The notes under the pieces were generated by a model. The model ran no database searches, was not told the origin of the DNA, and saw only the letters and a list, made by a program, of their open reading frames with translations. From Bacteroidetes bacterium UBA2234 (lineage in GTDB: Bacteria; Bacteroidota; Bacteroidia; NS11-12g; UBA955): a stretch of DNA of 10,171 nt. Each line of letters begins with the position of its first letter. The stretch's first letter is position 1. Location of the stretch: positions 1-10,171 of the forward strand of contig DDYM01000056.1 of assembly GCA_002347985.1 (NCBI GenBank). Reading direction: 5' to 3'. Positions 5,890 to 10,171 of the stretch are shown piece after piece. A program made the position numbers and the translations under genes.

Positions 5890-7248
5890 ATGAAAAAAAT
5901 CAACTTCAAAATACGACATCTCATCGGCCTCATCATGGTCCTAGGTATCGGTAATATTTCTAAGGCCCAAACCAGTTATTTCCCTCCGCTCACAGGCAAT
6001 TGGGAAACCACATCGCCAAGCACATTGGGATGGTGCAATGAGAATATCGATAGTTTATACAACTACCTCAACCAAAAAAATACAAAGGCATTTTTGATTC
6101 TAAAGGATGGTAAAATCGTTCTAGAGAAGTACTTCGGCAACTTTACACAAGACAGCATTTGGTATTGGGCCTCAGCCGGAAAAACACTCACAGGTTTCAC
6201 GATTGGATTGGCGCAGCAAGAAGGATTACTCAAAATCACGGAATCCAGCAACAAATACCTTGGCAAAGGATGGAGTTCATTGTCGTCGGTTCAAGAAGAT
6301 AGCATTAAGATTTGGCATCATCTCACAATGACAACTGGTTTAGACGATGGCGTTCCCGATTCAGATTGCACAGACCCCGCTTGTTTAAAATACAAGTCGC
6401 CGGCAGGAAATCGCTGGGCCTATCACAACGCACCTTATACGCTTTTAGACAAAGTAATCGAAGGAGCCACCGGAGGAAATTTAAATAGTTATATAACCAA
6501 GAAATTTACCACCAAAGTGGGAATCAAAGGCCTCTTTGTTAAGTCGGGCTATCTCAATGTTTTCTATTCAAACGCAAGATCCATGGCGAGATTTGGCATT
6601 TTATTGCTTAACAAAGGAATTTGGGATGGCACTACGATTCTATCTGACACCCAGTATTTCAAGCAGCAAACCAACAGCAGTCAGCAAATCAACCCCAGTT
6701 ATGGTTACCTAACTTGGCTCAATGGAAAGAGTTCATTTATGGCGCCGGGTTCTCAAATAAAATTCAACGGGAGTTTAAACCCAGATGCTCCGAACGACAT
6801 GTTCAGTGCGTGGGGCAAAAATGGACAGTATATCAACGTTGTGCCCAGTCAAAAACTTGTGTTGATTCGAATGGGAAACGCACCGGGAGGCAGCGGATCA
6901 GCCTCGATGGCGGTTGGTTTCAACAATGAAATATGGAAATATGTCAATCGACTTTCGTGCAAAACCAATACAATAGAGATTGAAAAGAATTCCTTTTTGA
7001 TGAGCCCAAACCCAGTAAAAACGGGATCCAGCATCAGAATTTCCGCAGAAATCAGCTCTATGAATACGGAAGCCAAATCCAGTGAAGTTACTGTCGTTGA
7101 CAACCTAGGCAGGATTGTGCATCAAAGCCCTTTCAACGCCGCCGAATCCTATGATTTGCCAATCAATCTGAAGCCCGGATTGTATTTCATCCGTATTTCA
7201 AGCAACGATGTAATTGAAAATAACCAACGACTTCTTGTCATTGACTAA
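5890..7248 (+). CDS. Secreted serine hydrolase, beta-lactamase (class C/NylB-like) fold, with T9SS sorting domain
   Basis: A 452-residue exported hydrolase. A signal peptide covers residues 1-26 (hydrophobic 11-20, ending SKAQ). The catalytic domain (about 45-355) shows the three serine beta-lactamase-fold motifs: S95-A-G-K98 (nucleophile and lysine), Y178-H-N180, and WGKNGQY (308-314) in the KTG position. The last is followed by VVPSQKLVLIRMG, as in 6-aminohexanoate-dimer hydrolase-like proteins (COG1680). Such enzymes cleave esters, amides or D-amino-acid peptides; the actual substrate is unknown, and resistance to beta-lactams is not implied. Residues about 370-452 form a type A T9SS C-terminal sorting domain: MSPNPVKTGSSIRIS, then VVDNLGRIVHQ, then LKPGLYFIRIS. 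The protein should therefore cross the outer membrane and be surface-attached or released. The next gene is convergent. Confidence 0.9.
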   Translation: MKKINFKIRHLIGLIMVLGIGNISKAQTSYFPPLTGNWETTSPSTLGWCNENIDSLYNYLNQKNTKAFLILKDGKIVLEKYFGNFTQDSIWYWASAGKTLTGFTIGLAQQEGLLKITESSNKYLGKGWSSLSSVQEDSIKIWHHLTMTTGLDDGVPDSDCTDPACLKYKSPAGNRWAYHNAPYTLLDKVIEGATGGNLNSYITKKFTTKVGIKGLFVKSGYLNVFYSNARSMARFGILLLNKGIWDGTTILSDTQYFKQQTNSSQQINPSYGYLTWLNGKSSFMAPGSQIKFNGSLNPDAPNDMFSAWGKNGQYINVVPSQKLVLIRMGNAPGGSGSASMAVGFNNEIWKYVNRLSCKTNTIEIEKNSFLMSPNPVKTGSSIRISAEISSMNTEAKSSEVTVVDNLGRIVHQSPFNAAESYDLPINLKPGLYFIRISSNDVIENNQRLLVID

Positions 7249-7293
7249 CCGATAATTTGCAAAGTGTTTTAAAACAAGCGCAAAACCCACTCA

Positions 7294-7638
7294 TCACTTT
7301 TTCATTCCGAGGGGCTGATATGCTACTTCGCCCTTTCCATCCCTTGTAGATTGATGTAGGTCGGAAAAATACACATCCAAACACATGTCCAATTCATGCT
7401 GGATGGAAAATTGAAGAACAACCTGCCACAATTTCTTTTCAATTTCCTTTCGATGACCTCGAATCACTTTTATTTGGATCTCAATGGCATTTGCGGTTCT
7501 CTGAATGACACGAAAATCACCAATTTCACCGCCCGTCTTCAACATCCACTCCCGTACATTTTCCGGGAACAGACGAATCACCTTTCTTGAGGAGGTAAAA
7601 AACTGAAGAGATTCGCGAGTTTTTGTTTTGGATTTCAT
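7294..7638 (-). CDS. Orphan 114-residue protein resembling the C-terminal domain of CapK/PaaK-type adenylate-forming enzymes
   Basis: Function not established. The pattern resembles the small C-terminal domain of phenylacetate-CoA ligase/F390 synthetase-type AMP-forming enzymes. It has IGDFRVIQRTANAIEIQIKV (39-58) like a strand pair, an amphipathic helix HRKEIEKKLWQVVLQF (62-77), then DVYFSDLHQSTRDGKGE (88-104), where the family usually has a basic, glycine-containing segment ending near GK. IRLFPENVRE (21-30) could match the hinge region. The large N-terminal ATP-binding domain is absent. The reading frame upstream of the ATG at 7638 closes nine codons later (TCA at 7663-7665, read as TGA), and I see no adenylation motifs in the next 300 bp. 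So it is either a free-standing domain or the remnant of a decayed enzyme. It is convergent with the serine hydrolase (45-bp gap) and divergent from the LamG protein gene. Confidence 0.5.
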   Translation of the reverse strand: MKSKTKTRESLQFFTSSRKVIRLFPENVREWMLKTGGEIGDFRVIQRTANAIEIQIKVIRGHRKEIEKKLWQVVLQFSIQHELDMCLDVYFSDLHQSTRDGKGEVAYQPLGMKK

Positions 7639-7708
7639 GCAAGCAAATGATAGAATGAGAATTCATCCAATCTTCGCGCAATGAAATACGAATGCCTTGA
7701 GCAACAAA

Positions 7709-7752
7709 ACGGAAAATCGCAACTGCCCTGTTTAATATTTGCGATAATCCGT
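7709..7752. repeat. Inverted pair of the 18-bp intergenic motif
   Basis: ACGGAAAATCGCAACT (7709-7724) is identical over 16 bases to 3334-3349. TTGCGATAATCCGT (7739-7752) is an inverted copy, matching the first 14 bases at 12 positions. The arm centres are 30 bp apart with a 16-bp spacer, nearly the same pitch as the direct pair at 3301-3349. The pair could be a regulator-binding site, a REP-like element, or a loose stem-loop. Confidence 0.5.
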
Positions 7753-7918
7753 AAACACAAAAAAACTACAACCCGACTGAACCTTCTATTTAGATAACTC
7801 CATTCCTATTTCAAACCAATAAAGATAAATTTCCATCATTAAAAGTAAAGAATCATCAGTCAAATAATAAGACCACAAATTTCTACCAATCAATCAACTG
7901 CAATTTTTTGCATATTCG

Positions 7919-7949
7919 TTTGATTCTCCATTTTTTTTCGTAACATTTG
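7919..7949 (+). promoter_or_regulatory. Possible promoter for the LamG repeat protein
   Basis: TTTG at 7919-7922 is followed after 18 bases by TAACATTTG (7941-7949). This approximates the Bacteroidota TTTG-N19-TAnnTTTG promoter with one extra base inside the -7 element. It ends 18 bases before the ATG at 7968. Confidence 0.35.
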
Positions 7950-7967
7950 AAAAATAAGAATTAAACC

Positions 7968-10100
7968 ATGAAAAGAATTTTACCATTTTTAGTATTCCTT
8001 TTATCAGCTACTCAAGCATTCTCTCAATTGGTGGCATTGGATTTTGACGGGGTAAACGACCAAGTTGTGGTAACGGGAAACACCATTCTCAGCCCAACCA
8101 AAATCACACTAGAGACATGGATGTATGCGAAGAATTTCAATTCAAGCCCCTGCGCCGATTGTGCCCCCATTATTTGGCACCAAGGAAAGGGATACCGATT
8201 TGGAACGGGAAACACAGGCGGTGTCAATATTCAATTTTTTGACGGAAGTTCAACCATCACCTTAACAAGTGGCGTAACGCTTACAAAAAATGCTTGGCAT
8301 CACCTTGCAGTAACTTATGATAGCGCAATGATCAAGTTGTATGTCGATGGCTCTTACACAGATTCAATGTCGAAAGTTTTTTCACTGAGTTATTCTTCCA
8401 AGGGCGCCGATGTTTGGGTGGTTGACCCTGCAACGGGCTATGGTGGAACCCTAGAAGAAACTCGAATCTGGAATTATGCCAGAAACTTCAAAGAAATTCG
8501 TGAAGGCATGTTTAAAACATATAAAAGTGGAACCAAAGGATTGATGTTACAATTGAGTTATGACGAAGGCGTACCTTACAAAAACAACACAAGTATCACT
8601 ACACTAAAAGACGGCTCTGGAAATAGCAATAAATCCACTTTGTCGAGTTTTAAATTACAAGATTCAACATCAAACTTTGTTCTTGGCAGGTCCTATTGCG
8701 ACACGGTTGCCTATGCAAAATATAGCATTTCGAGATGTTCTAAATACGTGCTTCCATCCAAGAAAAAAACAGTAACTAAATCTGGAATTTATCAAGATAC
8801 AATCAAGTCTTGGAGGGGGTGCGATTCGGTAATGACAATCAACCTAACGATCAATCAACCCTCGAGTTCAGGCACTAAAGTAACGGCGTGCGACTCATTT
8901 GTAAACCCTATCAATGGCGCAGTTTACCGCAAATCTGGAACCTATAAAGTGACTATTTTTAACAAAGCTGGCTGCGATAGTTCCATCGCCTATTTCGTTA
9001 CCATCGGAAACAAAGACACCAACTTCATTTATTACAACGAATGTATCCAAGCGAAATTATCGAACGGTACAACCGTTACCAAAAGTGGAACCTATGTAGA
9101 CAAATTCAAAACCTATTTGGGCTGCGATAGCTTCGATTTCCACGTGGTAACCATCCGCCAGCCAAGTACGGCAAAACGGACATTGAAACTCTGTAAGTTT
9201 ATCATTTGCCCAACCAACAGCAGCTTGGTATTCAAGAAGCCCGGAATTTATCACGACACAATTCAGAATGTAGCCGGTTGCGACAGTGCCATCGAATACA
9301 ATGTAGTTTCTGCGGCCACTTATGGTACAATCTCTCCAACTGCATGTAATACTTACAAAAGCCCATCTGGCAAATACACTTATACCGCATCGGGAACCTA
9401 TTACGACACACTATTCAGCTCAAACAAAGCCGGTTGTGATAGTTTTATCACCATCAATCTTAAAATGACGCAAGCCACTAAGCTCCAGTTATCTCCGGTG
9501 GCTTGTAGGAGTTATACTGTACCGTCCGGCGTTCAAGTCATTACTACCAGTAAAACCGTGAAAGATTATATCAAAGGATACAAAGGATGCGATAGTATTG
9601 AATACACGATCAATGTAACAATCAACAATGCCAATGTGGGAACAACCCGAAGTGTAAACACTTTGTCTGCTACCACAACGAATTCAGCCGCTACCTTCCA
9701 GTGGTTGGATTGCAACAATAGCATGGCTAAAATTGCTGGTGCTACCAACAAAGATTTCACACCGTCGCAAGATGGGAAATTCGCGTTGTCAGTTACCGAA
9801 AATAACTGTACCGACACATCTGCTTGTATCAATTTTGCTGTCAACGGCTTAAAAGAAATCCCTGCGAGCTTATTAAAATTGACACCCAATCCAAGTAGCG
9901 GTGCTTTTGCGCTAAATTGTTTAACACCTCTGCATGATGTAAACATTTCACTGGTAAACATTCAAGGACAAATTGGACAGACTTGGTCGATGCGTGAACT
10001 CAAACAACAAGACTTCAACGTACAAGTTTCAGCCGGAGTTTGGTATTTAAAAATCACCGCAAAGGAAGGACAGCAGGTATTGCCGTTGATTTTTGAATAA
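7968..10100 (+). CDS. T9SS-exported cell-surface protein: LamG domain, six Cys-paired repeats, Ig-like module, sorting domain
   Basis: A 710-residue secreted protein, probably an adhesin or cell-surface glycan-binding protein. Residues 1-20 are a signal peptide (ending AFSQ). Residues about 22-235 form a LamG/concanavalin-like domain: VALDFDGVNDQVVV, ITLETWMYAKNF, NAWHHLAVTYDSAMIKLYVDG, LEETRIWNYAR. Six repeats follow; each has an early cysteine (257, 308, 359, 409, 460, 513), a K/A-S-G-x-Y turn and a GCDS motif (284, 335, 385, 437, 489, 540). The spacing is 50-52 residues, with 27-30 residues between the paired cysteines, which suits one disulfide per repeat. Residues about 555-625 form a Cys-containing Ig-like module (FQWLDCNNS, ENNCTDTSAC). 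Residues about 635-710 are a type A T9SS sorting domain (LTPNPSSGAFALN, ISLVNIQGQIG, VSAGVWYLKI). No catalytic motif is visible, so binding is inferred from architecture. It appears monocistronic. Confidence 0.88.
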   Translation: MKRILPFLVFLLSATQAFSQLVALDFDGVNDQVVVTGNTILSPTKITLETWMYAKNFNSSPCADCAPIIWHQGKGYRFGTGNTGGVNIQFFDGSSTITLTSGVTLTKNAWHHLAVTYDSAMIKLYVDGSYTDSMSKVFSLSYSSKGADVWVVDPATGYGGTLEETRIWNYARNFKEIREGMFKTYKSGTKGLMLQLSYDEGVPYKNNTSITTLKDGSGNSNKSTLSSFKLQDSTSNFVLGRSYCDTVAYAKYSISRCSKYVLPSKKKTVTKSGIYQDTIKSWRGCDSVMTINLTINQPSSSGTKVTACDSFVNPINGAVYRKSGTYKVTIFNKAGCDSSIAYFVTIGNKDTNFIYYNECIQAKLSNGTTVTKSGTYVDKFKTYLGCDSFDFHVVTIRQPSTAKRTLKLCKFIICPTNSSLVFKKPGIYHDTIQNVAGCDSAIEYNVVSAATYGTISPTACNTYKSPSGKYTYTASGTYYDTLFSSNKAGCDSFITINLKMTQATKLQLSPVACRSYTVPSGVQVITTSKTVKDYIKGYKGCDSIEYTINVTINNANVGTTRSVNTLSATTTNSAATFQWLDCNNSMAKIAGATNKDFTPSQDGKFALSVTENNCTDTSACINFAVNGLKEIPASLLKLTPNPSSGAFALNCLTPLHDVNISLVNIQGQIGQTWSMRELKQQDFNVQVSAGVWYLKITAKEGQQVLPLIFE
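8736..9630 (+). repeat. Six tandem degenerate 51-codon repeats within the LamG protein gene
   Basis: GCDS motifs recur at residues 284, 335, 385, 437, 489 and 540 of the encoded protein, a period of about 153 bp. The repeats are diverged in DNA and protein, keeping mainly the two cysteines, the SGxY turn and GCDS. They appear related to the CDSYTW...SGTY...GCDS-type repeats common in gliding and marine Bacteroidota surface proteins, though the usual YTW is lost. The divergence argues against recent slippage expansion. Confidence 0.8.
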
Positions 10101-10129
10101 CCTTGGGTCTTTTCACAAGGTCATTGAGG

Positions 10130-10152
10130 AATTCTATAAATATGATAGAATT
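10130..10152 (+). terminator. AT-rich hairpin downstream of the LamG protein gene
   Basis: AATTCTAT (10130-10137) and ATAGAATT (10145-10152) are perfect eight-base arms around a seven-base loop, 30 bp after the TAA. It lacks a GC-rich stem and a clear T-run, so a terminator role is tentative. Confidence 0.25.
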
Positions 10153-10171
10153 TGAGAACCAATCATGGATT

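Larger units (their letters stand above)
7639..7967. other. 329-bp divergent intergenic region
   Basis: This AT-rich region separates the minus-strand orphan gene from the plus-strand LamG protein gene. It contains the inverted pair of the 18-bp motif (7709-7752) and a promoter-like sequence just before 7968. The stretch 7760-7910 shows nothing I recognise. A 38-codon frame at 7681-7797 is present but shows no sign of being a gene. Confidence 0.6.

Noticed and set aside
5890..7248. A beta-lactam resistance gene
   Set aside because: The SxxK and YxN motifs show the fold, but GKNG in place of KTG and the T9SS tail fit esterase/amidase-type serine hydrolases rather than a dedicated beta-lactamase.
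7265..7276. Palindrome TGTTTTAAAACA between the convergent serine hydrolase and orphan genes
   Set aside because: It has no loop and no GC stem, so it would not form a usual terminator; such AT palindromes are frequent by chance.
7681..7797. A 38-codon ATG frame on the plus strand in the divergent intergenic region
   Set aside because: It runs through the inverted 18-bp motif pair, has no recognisable composition or motif, and sits in AT-rich DNA where short frames are common.
9566..9961. A 131-codon open frame antisense to the LamG protein gene
   Set aside because: It is a shadow of the well-supported plus-strand gene, with no recognisable domain; its composition follows from the complementary codons.
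10100..10121. ACCTTG...CAAGGT as a rho-independent terminator after the LamG gene
   Set aside because: It has only six base pairs around a ten-base loop and no following T-run.
1..10171. CRISPR array, insertion sequence, tRNA or a new multi-gene defence or biosynthetic system
   Set aside because: I saw no regularly spaced identical repeats, no transposase frame or terminal inverted repeats, no tRNA-like cloverleaf, and no gene set beyond the fucose cluster that forms an evident system.

Overview
The window looks like a chromosomal stretch from a member of the phylum Bacteroidota, probably an environmental Cytophagia/Flavobacteriia/Chitinophagia-type organism. Two secreted proteins end in type IX secretion (T9SS) sorting domains. 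A lipoprotein carries a Bacteroidota-type surface-export signal. Starts lack clear Shine-Dalgarno sequences, two upstream regions carry exact TAnnTTTG (-7) elements, and the sugar genes match the Bacteroidota fucose-salvage arrangement. All family assignments are from sequence motifs read by eye.

Layout. (1) 3-2070, plus strand: an L-fucose salvage cluster. It has the 3' end of a GHMP kinase, best read as the kinase end of bifunctional Fkp, then a FucP-type fucose/H+ symporter, then an L-fucose/L-rhamnose mutarotase. Together they would import fucose, interconvert its anomers and activate it to GDP-fucose. (2) 2002-3237, minus strand: an AT-rich alkylglycerol-monooxygenase-like membrane di-iron hydroxylase whose 3' end runs 69 bp antisense into the mutarotase gene. 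(3) 3385-4208, plus strand: a DUF1003 membrane protein and a small, probably surface-exposed lipoprotein. (4) 4205-5833, minus strand: a secreted M28 (carboxypeptidase Q-like) metallopeptidase, whose stop codon overlaps that of the lipoprotein gene. (5) 5890-7248, plus strand: a secreted beta-lactamase-fold serine hydrolase with a T9SS tail, divergent from the peptidase. (6) 7294-7638, minus strand: a 114-residue orphan resembling only the C-terminal domain of CapK/PaaK-type adenylate-forming enzymes. (7) 7968-10100, plus strand: a 710-residue T9SS cell-surface protein with a LamG domain, six 51-residue cysteine-paired repeats and an Ig-like module.

Apart from the fucose cluster the genes do not form an evident pathway; the right-hand 6 kb is mainly surface and secreted proteins. 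I see no rRNA, tRNA, CRISPR array or insertion sequence, and no convincing new multi-gene system. The most unexplained signal is an 18-bp motif, TTACGGAAAATCGCAACT, present in four copies arranged as two pairs. One pair is direct and the other inverted, and both have centres 30-31 bp apart. They lie in two intergenic regions about 4.4 kb apart.
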